64,000 bases of DNA from Zhuqueibacter pondensis (GCA_034505955.1 JAPDQK010000024.1:1-64000), one strand, 5' to 3'. Counted from the stretch's first letter, positions 52,225-61,670 are shown. Made by a program: numbers and translations. The notes: a model not told the origin generated them from the letters alone.

Positions 52225-54333
52225 ATGCAACATGAGCGGTACAAAGCCTGTACGCAAACGCAGGACAAATGCCCAATTACAAGAAAAGCGAGAGAGTTTT
52301 TCAGATTTGTCATTTGCAGTTTGCCTTTTGCCATTTGCTTTTTGTCTTCCCTCGCCTGTCGCCTGTCGCCGCCGCAGGCCCCGCGCTGGGATATGAACCT
52401 CAATCTCCCCATCATCAATCGCCACTACTCGATGCAAGAGCTGGTAAATGAGCAAGACAATCTCTATGCCGACGCCAGCGGACTCGTGTACTTCCTTTCC
52501 GAGTCCGAGCTGGATTCTTTTCGTGTCGGTGACCGGCTGGCAATTGAAAGCTTCAACAATTCTTTTGTAACCACGGTTGGGCGATATACGGTCCCCTCAC
52601 CCGGTGCGATCAGCACGCAAATTTCTTTCCGGGATATTTATTCCGGAGTTGCCGCTCTCAATGGGCAGAGCGCGCCGATCCCGGGCTTCACGTTTGCCTT
52701 GCCATTAGTCGCATTACCCAATTTTGACAACTATATTCTGATTGAAAGCGCCGACGGCAGCTTGACGATTTCTCTGCGCAACGGGCTGCCCGTGCCACTC
52801 GGCACGCCGTTGCAAGTTGAAATTCGTGATCGCAAAAATGGCACAAGCATCGCGATCGTGGATTTTGATATTCCAATTCCACCCGGTGGTGAAATGGCGC
52901 GCACGGTGAATCTGGCGCAAAAAACCTTCGGCAACAATCTTTCGCTGCGTTTGTCCGGCCGTTCGCCGGGGAGTGAAGGGAAGTTGATTGAAAGAATCAA
53001 TCCGGACAGTAAACTCATCATGACGGTGGCACTCTCGGATTTGCAGGTGGAGCGCGCAGCGGCGAAGATCGGCCCGCAAATCATCAGCGATGCCGGTGAA
53101 ATACCATTGGGTGACTCGTTGAAAATCGTCACCGCCGATCTCCGAAGCGGTGCACTTTTCATTTCGGCGCAGGGCGATTTCCCGGTGAGCACCTGGCTGG
53201 TGCTGACCTTTTGGGATTTTTATAACGCCCAAAATGTTGTGGTCAAAGATTCTTTTCAGATCGTAGCGCACGGTGCTTCATCGAAAAATTTTGATCTCTC
53301 CAGTTACAGCTTTCGGCCGCTGCCGGCGGCATTCGGACAACAGAAAATTCGTTTTGCCTGGAAAATTCGCACCACCAACAAGCCGAACGAATTTATCACC
53401 CTCGCCAGCAGCGACAATATGCGCGTCACTTTCAAAAGCAGCAAAATACTTTTTGCGCGCATCAACGGCGGCTTCAATGCCAAAACTATCAATATTGCCC
53501 CACAAACCTTCAGGATAAAACTTCCGGAAGGTTTGGACAGTCTGAGGCTGGCCGAGGCCAGCTTGCGAATGATTCTGCGCAATGGCATCAACTTTCCAGT
53601 TCGTGCCGATTTTCAAGTCGAAGGCGTTTCCAATCAGGGGAAACCAGTCGGGATGAGCGTGCGGGGTGACATCAAAGCCGGCCAGGTAAACGGAACACCG
53701 GTGGAGTCGCAGATTGTATTGAACCGCAACAACAGCAACCTCATACAATTTCTCAATGCCCTGCCAAAGTCGATCAATGTCCAGGGTAAAATCACGTTCG
53801 GAAACCCTGCGTATACCGGCATCATTCGCGACACCGATGTCGTAAACGGTACATTACGATTCGACACGCCGCTGGCGTTTGTCCTGCCGGCACAACGCGT
53901 GGAGTCGGATATCGAGGTCTTGAAAATTGAGGAGGGCATTCGGTCTCGTCTAAAAGACAATCTGCCTCACGGTAAAATTCTCGCGCGCTTCGCCAATCAT
54001 CTTCCCATGGCGGCGTCCATCTCGCTCAACCTCGCGCAACAAGAGGCCGAGGTGTTCACCAAGCCGGATTTGATCATCGGGCCGTTCACGCTGGCCATGC
54101 CCGACCTCAATTTGACCACGGGTCGAGTGACCAGAGAAAAAATCAGCCAGGTCGAACTCACCCTCACCGAGGCCCAATTGGAGCTTTTTCAGAAATCCCC
54201 GCTATACACCGGCGTCCTGATCGAGCTTCCTGGAACAAATGGCAAGCTCGTTCGCATTACAGCAGCGGACTATATCCATGTGCAAGCACTCGCGGTGATT
54301 GCTTTCACGATGGACAGCGATGGATCGAAATAA
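52225..54333 (+). CDS. large surface lipoprotein of unknown function
   Basis: A 702-residue protein. The N-terminus (to about residue 45) ends in FLSSLAC, a lipobox, though the DNA there is a low-complexity run of TTTGCC and CTGTCGC units. After APRWDMNLNLPIINRHYSMQELV the rest is beta-rich with repeated modules around 170-330 (IESADGSLTISLRNGLP, LRLSGRSPG) and 330-690. I recall similar WD-x-N-x-P-L/I starts in lipoproteins of this bacterial group, but no function. It is followed after 33 bp by a barrel gene, suggesting a lipoprotein-barrel pair. Confidence 0.65.
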   Translation: MQHERYKACTQTQDKCPITRKAREFFRFVICSLPFAICFLSSLACRLSPPQAPRWDMNLNLPIINRHYSMQELVNEQDNLYADASGLVYFLSESELDSFRVGDRLAIESFNNSFVTTVGRYTVPSPGAISTQISFRDIYSGVAALNGQSAPIPGFTFALPLVALPNFDNYILIESADGSLTISLRNGLPVPLGTPLQVEIRDRKNGTSIAIVDFDIPIPPGGEMARTVNLAQKTFGNNLSLRLSGRSPGSEGKLIERINPDSKLIMTVALSDLQVERAAAKIGPQIISDAGEIPLGDSLKIVTADLRSGALFISAQGDFPVSTWLVLTFWDFYNAQNVVVKDSFQIVAHGASSKNFDLSSYSFRPLPAAFGQQKIRFAWKIRTTNKPNEFITLASSDNMRVTFKSSKILFARINGGFNAKTINIAPQTFRIKLPEGLDSLRLAEASLRMILRNGINFPVRADFQVEGVSNQGKPVGMSVRGDIKAGQVNGTPVESQIVLNRNNSNLIQFLNALPKSINVQGKITFGNPAYTGIIRDTDVVNGTLRFDTPLAFVLPAQRVESDIEVLKIEEGIRSRLKDNLPHGKILARFANHLPMAASISLNLAQQEAEVFTKPDLIIGPFTLAMPDLNLTTGRVTREKISQVELTLTEAQLELFQKSPLYTGVLIELPGTNGKLVRITAADYIHVQALAVIAFTMDSDGSK

Positions 54334-54366
54334 CTGACTGGTTTACCGAAAACAGGGCACGACATC

Positions 54367-55638
54367 ATGAACTTGCACCAACTGTTCTTCGGCTCATGGG
54401 GAGTTGCATTGTGGATTTACAGTGCAGCAGCGTTCTGTCAAACCAGCCATGCCAACACACCCGTTTTTGGATTATCCGGCTCATTTACTGCACTGACGGA
54501 CGCCGGCCGCTGGAATCCCGCCAACCTGGGCCTGCGCCGGACACTGAGCTACTCCTTATATCTCGCCTCTTTTAGCGCCGGCGTTTATAACAATGCCTTC
54601 AGCAAAACAGATTACGATCTCTATAACGGCGCATATCTCACGTCCGGGCATAAAACTGAGATCTTGAAGCAAATTCCGGCAGAAGGTTGGCGTTTCAATG
54701 CCGGCGGTGCCATGGACTTGGTTGGTTTTTCTCATCGGAATTATGCCCTGGCTGTAGGAATCGATGTTGCTGCGGATGCCCGGCTTGCACGTGACTTTTT
54801 GGATCTGCTGTTGAATGGCAACAAGCTGAATCGGCGTTATGATTTTTCAGGAACTGCAGGTGCCGGCATGGCGATGTTAACCATCGGGTTTTCACACGGC
54901 AAATCGATTCGCCTTCCCGTTTTTTTGAAGCCACATCTCAGGAAACTCGCTGTGGGTGTCACGATAAAATACCTTCGTGGTTTGCAAATGGCTGAAGTCT
55001 TGAACGCGGGCGGAAGTATGATCACGACATTCGATGGGATCTCCGGTAATGCCCAAGCCCGGGTGCGGCGGGCGAATGGCGGCAACGGCCTGGCTTTGGA
55101 TTTCGGTGTTGCGTCCATCGTCAACAAGAATTTATCACTCGGCTTGACGTTGCGAAATTTCCCCGCGATCATCCACTGGGGTAGCGGTACGAAAGAAAAT
55201 GCCTATGGCGTAACGGCAGATTCGTTGACCGCGGCGCAGTTGGCCTCCACAAACGAGGATTCGGTCATTCAACAACACTCCCGGGAGCGAGGCATTGCCG
55301 GTTTTTTCAACTCGCTGCCAGTGGTGATTCACCTCCGTGCGGTTTATCAACAGGGACAAATGTTGCTCAGTGGCGAGCTGGTGCAGGGATTCGAAAATCA
55401 TCTGAATGCCTCAACGACTCCGGAGTTGCGAATGGGCATGGAAGGTTATTTTATTGATTATCTGTTGCCACGTTTTGGCTTCAGTCTTGGTGGGAAATGC
55501 GGAATCCGCGTGGCACTGGGCTTGGGCTTTACTACAGGATCATTTCGCGCCGACATCGCTGCCGGCACATGGGGCGGACTATTGCCGGCCCACAGCAAGG
55601 GAATTGGTTTCGCGTTTGGAATGAACATGAGGCTGTAA
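54367..55638 (+). CDS. DUF5723-like outer-membrane protein
   Basis: A 423-residue protein with a signal peptide (about 1-24, ending AAAFCQ) and a beta-strand pattern throughout: FGLSGSFTALTDAGRWNPANLGL near the start, then GGAMDLVGFSHRNYALAVGID, MLTIGFSHG, LALDFGVASIVNKNLSLGLTLRNF and a final IGFAFGMNMRL. The WNPANLGL phrase is characteristic of the DUF5723/PorV-like superfamily. It is probably the membrane partner of the lipoprotein encoded 33 bp upstream. Confidence 0.72.
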   Translation: MNLHQLFFGSWGVALWIYSAAAFCQTSHANTPVFGLSGSFTALTDAGRWNPANLGLRRTLSYSLYLASFSAGVYNNAFSKTDYDLYNGAYLTSGHKTEILKQIPAEGWRFNAGGAMDLVGFSHRNYALAVGIDVAADARLARDFLDLLLNGNKLNRRYDFSGTAGAGMAMLTIGFSHGKSIRLPVFLKPHLRKLAVGVTIKYLRGLQMAEVLNAGGSMITTFDGISGNAQARVRRANGGNGLALDFGVASIVNKNLSLGLTLRNFPAIIHWGSGTKENAYGVTADSLTAAQLASTNEDSVIQQHSRERGIAGFFNSLPVVIHLRAVYQQGQMLLSGELVQGFENHLNASTTPELRMGMEGYFIDYLLPRFGFSLGGKCGIRVALGLGFTTGSFRADIAAGTWGGLLPAHSKGIGFAFGMNMRL

Positions 55639-55877
55639 TCACGCAAGTCCTTCCGGCTGTTGCATACCTCCGTCAAAAATCCTTTCAGAAACAACGATCA
55701 CCCTGGATCTCGATCGAAGGCATTGGAATGATCATGGGGAAAAGCATGACTTCGTCAGATTGATAAATGTAACGGAATGCCAAATATCATCTTGCTTTTC
55801 AGCGGATTCTTTGATAAGTTTATAAAACCAAAAGTTGACTGGAACAAATCATTTTTTGCAAGAGGACAACACGCATC

Positions 55878-57146
55878 ATGCTGGATTTGAAATTCATCCG
55901 TGAAAACTTTGCGGAAGTAGAGGAGGGGGTGCGCAAAAAGGGAGCAGCAATCGATCTTTCGGCATTTCCGGTTCTCGATGAAAAGCGGCGCGAGATGCTC
56001 AAACAGGTCGAAGAGCTGAAAGCGCTGCGGAATCGCGTCTCCGAGGAGATCGGCCAGGCCAGGAGAAAAGGCGTCGAGGCCTCGGCCAAAATTGCCGAGA
56101 TGAAAGAAGTCGGTGAGCGCATCAAAAGCTTGGACAATGAACTCAAGGCGGTCGAGGATCAACTCTACCAGTTACAAATTCGCATTCCCAACCTGCCGCA
56201 CGCGAGTGTGCCGGTCGGCAAAAGCGCTGAAGATAATGTCGTCATCAAGAACTGGGGTGAAATTCCGATATTCGAATTTACACCCAAGCCACATTGGGAG
56301 TTGAATGAGCAGCTGAAAATTATCGACTTCGAGGGCGGCGCAAAAGTCGCGGGTTCCTTCTTCGTCAATTTCACAGGCAAAGGTGCAAAATTGGCACGTG
56401 CGCTGATCAACTTCATGCTCGATCTGCATGTCGAAAAGCATGGCTATACAGAGGTGTGGCCGCCGGTCGTGGTCAATCGGCAGGCCATGTTCGGCACCGG
56501 CCAGTTGCCGAAGCTGGAAGAGGATATGTATCGCGTCGAAGCGGATGATCTGTTTTTGATTCCGACTGCTGAAGTGCCAGTCACCAATTTGCTTGCCAAT
56601 ACGACGCTGCGCGGTGAGGATTTGCCGATTTATTACACCGCTTACACGCCCTGCTTCCGCCGCGAGGCCGGTGCTTATGGCAAGGACACCAAGGGGCTGA
56701 TGCGCCTGCATCAATTCGACAAGGTGGAAATGGTGAAGTTTGTCAAACCAGAGACCAGCTACGAGGAACACGAGAAGCTGCTGCAAAACGCCGAGGAGGT
56801 TTTGCAGTTGCTCGGCTTGCCCTATCGCGTTGCACTTTTGTGCAGCGGCGATATGAGCTTTGCGGCAGCCAAGTGCTATGACCTCGAGGTGTGGGCGCCC
56901 GGTGTGAAAAAGTGGCTGGAAGTTTCGTCGTGCTCGAACTTCGAGGATTTTCAGGCGCGCCGTGCCAACATCCGCTTCCGTCCGCAAGGGGGCGGCAAAT
57001 TGGAATATGTCCACACCCTCAATGCCTCGGGAGTGGCACTGCCGCGCACGATTATCGGCATCATGGAAAACTATCAAACTGACGAAGGCACGGTGATGGT
57101 GCCGGAAGTGTTGCGGAAATATGTGGGATGTGAGATCATCAAATGA
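55878..57146 (+). CDS. serS: seryl-tRNA synthetase
   Basis: A 422-residue class II aminoacyl-tRNA synthetase of normal length. Residues 1-110 are the coiled-coil arm that holds tRNA-Ser (KKGAAIDL, KRREMLKQVEELKALRNRVSEEI). The catalytic core has TAEVPVTNL, motif 2 PCFRREAGAYGKDTKGLMRLHQF (split by the loop), LEVSSCSNFEDFQARR and motif 3 NASGVALPRTIIGIMEN. It charges tRNA-Ser with serine. The gene follows the barrel gene after a 239-bp gap with no clear feature. Confidence 0.97.
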   Translation: MLDLKFIRENFAEVEEGVRKKGAAIDLSAFPVLDEKRREMLKQVEELKALRNRVSEEIGQARRKGVEASAKIAEMKEVGERIKSLDNELKAVEDQLYQLQIRIPNLPHASVPVGKSAEDNVVIKNWGEIPIFEFTPKPHWELNEQLKIIDFEGGAKVAGSFFVNFTGKGAKLARALINFMLDLHVEKHGYTEVWPPVVVNRQAMFGTGQLPKLEEDMYRVEADDLFLIPTAEVPVTNLLANTTLRGEDLPIYYTAYTPCFRREAGAYGKDTKGLMRLHQFDKVEMVKFVKPETSYEEHEKLLQNAEEVLQLLGLPYRVALLCSGDMSFAAAKCYDLEVWAPGVKKWLEVSSCSNFEDFQARRANIRFRPQGGGKLEYVHTLNASGVALPRTIIGIMENYQTDEGTVMVPEVLRKYVGCEIIK

Positions 57147-57392
57147 TTCTTGAGCCTGGATGCTGAGGTTCAGATCAAGTTGGGGGAAAGGAACTTGTCA
57201 CCTGAATTTTACAGCATTCTTCGCACACCTTCGCTGCTACCCATTGGGTAACGAGTCACCTTCAGGCTGCGCTGAGTTTCAGTTTTGATTCTACGCCTGC
57301 TCCTGCGGGCCGCAGGACAGGAATTTTAATCGCATGCGGGACCAAGTACGCCAAACCCAAAAGCACAAATGGTCATGGTCATTGAATAACCC

Positions 57393-58175
57393 ATGTCTAC
57401 CGATGCTTTGTTCCCCCTCCGCCAGCAAATCTGCGAGGTGGGTCGGAGAATGTACGAAAAAAGTTTTGTGGCCGCCAACGACGGCAATATCAGCGTTCGT
57501 ATCGATTCGGATCGCGTGCTGACCACGCCGACCGGCGTGAGCAAAGGTTTCATGACGCCTGAGAGCATGGTCATCGTTGACCTCGAGGGACGACCGCTTT
57601 CTACGGGCAAGCCGTCGAGTGAAATTCTCTTGCATCTTTTCATCTACCGAGAGCGGCCCGAGGTGCAGGCAGTGGTGCATGCGCATCCAATTTATGCCAC
57701 CGGCTTCGCCACCGCCGGTTTGTCGCTGCAAGAGTGCGTTGCAGCAGAAATCATTGTCACTCTTGGTTCAATTCCTCTGGCACCGTATGGTACACCCTCC
57801 ACACCCAGGCTGCCGGAAGCACTCCGGCCATATATTCATCGCCACGATGCGTTCCTGCTCGCCAATCACGGCGCTGTGACGGTGGGTAAGGATTTATGGG
57901 ATGCCTATTACAAACTGGAGCGTCTCGAACATTATGCCCACATCATTTTTATTTCCCGGCAACTGGGCGGCGAGAAAGTTCTCCCCAAAAAAGAAGTTCA
58001 GGAACTATTCCATCTCCGCGGCAAATATGGCCAAACCGGCTTGAATCCGGGTTGCTCGACTTGCCAGGACGAGTGCATCGGCGCCGCGTGTTTGAACTAT
58101 GCACACAAATATGACCCTGACAGCGAAAATTATATCGCTGCGGTCGTTGCGCGCATAATGCCACGGGTGCAATAA
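57393..58175 (+). CDS. class II (fuculose/rhamnulose-type) aldolase with Cys cluster and C-terminal helix
   Basis: A 260-residue zinc aldolase of the FucA/AraD/adducin family. FVAANDGNISVRI (26-38), TPTGVSKGF (45-53), the acid Glu77 in KPSSEILLH, HAHP (96-99) and NHG (158-160) form the active site. Residues 221-233 carry four Cys (CSTC, C228, C233), possibly a metal site. The last 18 residues (DSENYIAAVVARIMPRV) form an amphipathic helix like microcompartment targeting peptides. Such aldolases give lactaldehyde plus DHAP from fuculose- or rhamnulose-1-phosphate; lactaldehyde would feed the aldehyde dehydrogenase and PduL at 48-51 kb. Confidence 0.85.
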   Translation: MSTDALFPLRQQICEVGRRMYEKSFVAANDGNISVRIDSDRVLTTPTGVSKGFMTPESMVIVDLEGRPLSTGKPSSEILLHLFIYRERPEVQAVVHAHPIYATGFATAGLSLQECVAAEIIVTLGSIPLAPYGTPSTPRLPEALRPYIHRHDAFLLANHGAVTVGKDLWDAYYKLERLEHYAHIIFISRQLGGEKVLPKKEVQELFHLRGKYGQTGLNPGCSTCQDECIGAACLNYAHKYDPDSENYIAAVVARIMPRVQ

Positions 58176-58215
58176 AACAATGCAGTAAACTCATCACGAC
58201 GGTTGGGAGGGGAAG

Positions 58216-59931
58216 ATGTCTGCTGAGCTCAAAAAAAGAATTTTCATCACACTTGCGCTCCTTCTGGCTGTTCGCATCTTGCATTTGCTTCCCATTCCGG
58301 GAATCAATCTGGCCGCAATTTTCGCAGGTTTCCAAAACGATTCTCCGTTGTCAATTTTGACCACCGGCGTCTTTTCTCGGGCGACCATTGGTACCTTGGG
58401 TCTCATGCCGTATCTGAGCGCTTCCCTCATTGCCACTGTCATCCTTTATTTTCGCCGCTTTCGCCATGGCATTGATGATCGTGATGTTCCTGTCGAACTT
58501 TATACTTTGGGTCTCGCCAGTGTGTTAACGCTGTTGCAGAGCTATGGGATTGCGATTTTTTGGGAGAATTTCCACCCGCTGACGTACGGATTAATGGTTG
58601 TACCGGAGCCGGGCTGGGGCTTTCGTCTCGTGACCATGCTTTCTCTTACCGCTGGAACTTTTTTGATGATATGGTTTGCAAATCTCATCTCACAGAAAGG
58701 CATTGGCAATGGTGTGTGTCTGATCGTTTTGGGGGAGCTTCTCCATCAGCTTTCGCCAGCGCTGCATGATTTGTGGCCGAAATTACAATCCCACGACTTC
58801 ATGCCTCCACGGATCCTTCTGTTTATTCTTCTCGTGGCTGCTTTATCGGTGGCGGTGCTCACCCTCATTGCCGCCAAGTGGCAGGCACCGATCCGCGGCA
58901 CGGAATTGACTAATGCCACAGCGCCTGTTCATTTGCGAATCAATGGCGTGGGAGTTGTCGGCATCATCATAGCGCAAAGCCTGCTTTTCCTGCCGCTTTC
59001 TTTGGCGGTCATTTTACCGGCGGGCTCTCCCGGGCAATTATTTTTACAAAAAGCAGGCGCACACGGAGCGCTGTACTGGTTCACATTCGCAATCATGACC
59101 TTTCTTGCCACTTATTTCTGGACCGCCTGGGCATATCGTCCCCAAGGACTCCAATTTATTCTCAAAAAATTTTACCAAACCTCTGCCGGGCCGGTTCTGA
59201 ATGAAGATGAATATGAACGAAAGCTGGCGGTGGTGACGTTGCTCTGGGCACTCGGACTTCCTTTCATTTGTGGTCTCTTGGTCTGGTTGATGCCGGGATC
59301 GCCGGATAATGTCCTGCTGCCTGCCTTTCTTTTTCCGATTGCGGCGATCGCGTTGGATCTTTTTCGGCAATTCAAAACTCATCAGCGCATGGCGGCTGCC
59401 TTTGTGGAAGATCGGAATGAGAGCGTTTGTGAAAATTGTGGGGCCGGCGCAAGCTCGCAAGATCAATTCTGCATGGCCTGTGGCGTTGCTTTCGAGGAAA
59501 ACCCAACTTGTGACATACATCCTGCAACGGCAGCGATTGCGTTGTGTGTTGTTTGCAAAAAAAGGCTTTGTGCAGACTGCAGCTTCGTCAAGCATGGTCG
59601 TTATGTTTGTGAAGAGCACCGCAAGGTCGAATTGATCGAAGGATGGGCCACGGCATTAGCAACCTCGACTCGCCTGGAAGCCGAGCTGCAGCAACAGCAT
59701 CTGGAACGCCTCGGCATTCCTGCCGTGGTGCTATCGAATACGATCGAACCACAAATCGGAACGTTCGGGCTTTTCGAAATCAATCCGGTGACGCCGTTGG
59801 TGCTGTACCGCGAGCTCGGCTCCGGACGAATTCGTCTGCTGGTACCTGCCCGGGAATTAGTGCACGCACAGAGCTGTCTTTTCACGACCCAGCAGGAAAT
59901 TGAGGCGCCTCAGGGTTTGTCGTCTCAGTGA
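58216..59931 (+). CDS. SecY-like membrane protein fused to zinc ribbon, B-box-like finger and DUF2007-like domain
   Basis: A 571-residue protein with no close standard counterpart known to me. Residues 1-395 look like a divergent SecY: PIPGINLAAI (27-36), IGTLGLMPYLSASLIATVIL (58-77), ISQKGIGNGVCLI (158-170) and about ten helices. Residues 405-422 form a zinc ribbon (CENC...CMAC), 432-468 a B-box-like finger (CDIH, CVVC, CADC, CEEH), and 475-560 resemble DUF2007 (LEAELQQQHLERLGIPAVVLSN, RIRLLVPARELVHAQ). GGAGGGGAAG precedes the ATG. It follows the aldolase by 40 bp. Being a paralog, it may help insert special membrane proteins; the soluble part would lie in the cytoplasm. Confidence 0.75.
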   Translation: MSAELKKRIFITLALLLAVRILHLLPIPGINLAAIFAGFQNDSPLSILTTGVFSRATIGTLGLMPYLSASLIATVILYFRRFRHGIDDRDVPVELYTLGLASVLTLLQSYGIAIFWENFHPLTYGLMVVPEPGWGFRLVTMLSLTAGTFLMIWFANLISQKGIGNGVCLIVLGELLHQLSPALHDLWPKLQSHDFMPPRILLFILLVAALSVAVLTLIAAKWQAPIRGTELTNATAPVHLRINGVGVVGIIIAQSLLFLPLSLAVILPAGSPGQLFLQKAGAHGALYWFTFAIMTFLATYFWTAWAYRPQGLQFILKKFYQTSAGPVLNEDEYERKLAVVTLLWALGLPFICGLLVWLMPGSPDNVLLPAFLFPIAAIALDLFRQFKTHQRMAAAFVEDRNESVCENCGAGASSQDQFCMACGVAFEENPTCDIHPATAAIALCVVCKKRLCADCSFVKHGRYVCEEHRKVELIEGWATALATSTRLEAELQQQHLERLGIPAVVLSNTIEPQIGTFGLFEINPVTPLVLYRELGSGRIRLLVPARELVHAQSCLFTTQQEIEAPQGLSSQ

Positions 59932-60027
59932 CCAGGGGAAAAGTGCAAGCCTCCTCCTAGCGGTCTTGCTTGCAGTCAGGCAGCGTAAGGGTAACTGCGC
60001 TGCGTTTCTCTCCATGTGTGAGGTATT
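59921..60027. repeat. family 2-like palindromic element overlapping a gene end
   Basis: CGTCTCAGTGACCAGGGGAA at 59921 and the complement of CTCCATGTGTGAGGTATTA (ending 60027) resemble family 2 ends; GCGCTGCG and TGCAAGC blocks lie inside. The stop codon of the SecY-like gene (59929-59931) is inside the left end, so the element supplied the last codons. Confidence 0.45.
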
Positions 60028-60108
60028 ACGCAGGGTTAGTTTTTACTTGACATTCACGCCGATCCGTGCTACTATATCTCAAGGATGAAAACAACACCCA
60101 TCTCGGGT

Positions 60109-60197
60109 ATCGCCTCAGTGACGTGGGGGAGTAGCGCAAGCATCTTGCTTGCAGTCAGGATGACTGCGCTACGTTTCCCCCTGCGCGTAAGGCATTA
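60109..60197. repeat. family 2 palindromic element
   Basis: TATCGCCTCAGTGACGTGGGGG (60109) and the complement of CCCCCTGCGCGTAAGGCATTA (60177-60197) are the ends; GTAGCGCAAGCATCTTGCTTGC and GCGCTACG are inner stem parts shared with 27956-28045. It lies 25 bases before the GWxTD gene start. Confidence 0.65.
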
Positions 60198-60221
60198 CCA
60201 TCTCGGAGCCAGGATGGTGGA

Positions 60222-61670
60222 GTGAGTACCGGACCAAAAAAATTCGACCAATCATTTACGAACATGAAAAGGCGATTTTTTCCACTGATATGGCCGGGCT
60301 TGATCGTGACGATGTTTTGTTTGCCGATCACGGCAAAAGCCAATCCACGAAATCAGGCCGACTCGACTTTTTACTTTGATATCGATTTTGCGCGTTTTTG
60401 TGTCAACGATACCACGGCGCAAGTCGAGGTGTATATTGGCGTGCCAAGAGCCGAACTGCGCTTTGTCAAATCCGAAAGCTTGTGGGTTGGAATTTTTGAA
60501 TGTCACGTTTCCATTGCACGGAATGGTACCGAAGTGACGAATCACAAATGGCAAGCATATTCTGCAGCACAGGATTCCGCGGAAATCAAGTCCGGACAGG
60601 TGCTCTTTACACAGGCACGATTTCAACTGCCGGCGGCAACTTATCGTTTCCTGGTGTCCGTGCGGGATCACAACCATCCCACGCGCCAGGGAATTCGCGC
60701 ATTCCAAATTCAGATTGAGCCCTTCCCGGCCAATCAACTTTCGCTGAGCGATCTGCAACTCGCGGCGCATTTGCAGCGTGACACAACCCAGTCACTTTTT
60801 TACAAAAATAATCATCTTGTGCTTCCCAACCCCGGCGGGTTTTATGGCCTCGAGTTGCCAATGCTGTATTTTTATGCCGAGATTTATAACTTGCACTTCC
60901 CCAGCGACAGCGGTTATTCGGTGCATTACCGAATTCTTGACGGCAATGGTAATGCCATCAAAACGTTGCCGACCAAACGGCGGGCCATTGCCGGCACCAA
61001 ATTAGTCGAAGTCGGTGGTTTCAACGTGGTAACGCTGAAGAGTGGCAGTTACATCCTTGAGCTCAGGGTGGTGGATCATACCAATGGCAGTGAGACCTTC
61101 CGCCGGCATAAATTTTTTGTGTATCGCGAAAAAGACCAGGCCGAGGTTGACAACATAACCAGGGTTACACCTTCTGAGCAGCTTGTACAATATTATCGTT
61201 CACTTTCAGAGAAGCAGCTCGACAAGGAATTCGAGGCGACCCGATATATTTCCACCCCGGAAGAGAGAAAAATCTACAAATCCTTGAAGCTCGAAGGCAA
61301 AAGCGAGTTTTTGGCGCGTTTCTGGGAAAAGCGTGATGACAAGCCGGAGACACCACACAATGAATATCGGGAAAATTATTTGGCACTGGTCAAATATGCG
61401 AATGATAACTTCACCGCCTTCCGCGAGGGCTGGAAAACTGACATGGGACGAGTGCTGCTGGTTTATGGCCAGCCCGATGAGGTCGAGCGCTTTCCGAGCA
61501 GCAACGACGCCCGTGCATATCAAATTTGGCACTATTATGAAATCGAAGGCGGGGTCATGTTTGTCTTTGTCGAGCTGAAAGGCGGTGGGGAGATGGAATT
61601 GGTGCACTCCACCGCCCGCAATGAATTGCAGGATTCCAACTGGCAGCGGTGGCTGAATCCGGGGAGGTGA
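60222..61670 (+). CDS. GWxTD-domain exported protein
   Basis: A 482-residue protein starting at GTG 60222, seven bases after AGGA; an ATG at 60264 without such a site would give a more usual signal peptide start (MKRRFF). Export is indicated by the hydrophobic WPGLIVTMFCLPITAKA. The middle is beta-rich (residues 50-340). The C-terminal GWxTD domain has EGWKTDMGRVLLVYGQPDEVE and YQIWHYYE, then FVFVELKGGGEMELVHST. The domain is common in Acidobacteriota, Bacteroidota and related phyla; its role is unknown. Confidence 0.85.
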   Translation: MSTGPKKFDQSFTNMKRRFFPLIWPGLIVTMFCLPITAKANPRNQADSTFYFDIDFARFCVNDTTAQVEVYIGVPRAELRFVKSESLWVGIFECHVSIARNGTEVTNHKWQAYSAAQDSAEIKSGQVLFTQARFQLPAATYRFLVSVRDHNHPTRQGIRAFQIQIEPFPANQLSLSDLQLAAHLQRDTTQSLFYKNNHLVLPNPGGFYGLELPMLYFYAEIYNLHFPSDSGYSVHYRILDGNGNAIKTLPTKRRAIAGTKLVEVGGFNVVTLKSGSYILELRVVDHTNGSETFRRHKFFVYREKDQAEVDNITRVTPSEQLVQYYRSLSEKQLDKEFEATRYISTPEERKIYKSLKLEGKSEFLARFWEKRDDKPETPHNEYRENYLALVKYANDNFTAFREGWKTDMGRVLLVYGQPDEVERFPSSNDARAYQIWHYYEIEGGVMFVFVELKGGGEMELVHSTARNELQDSNWQRWLNPGR

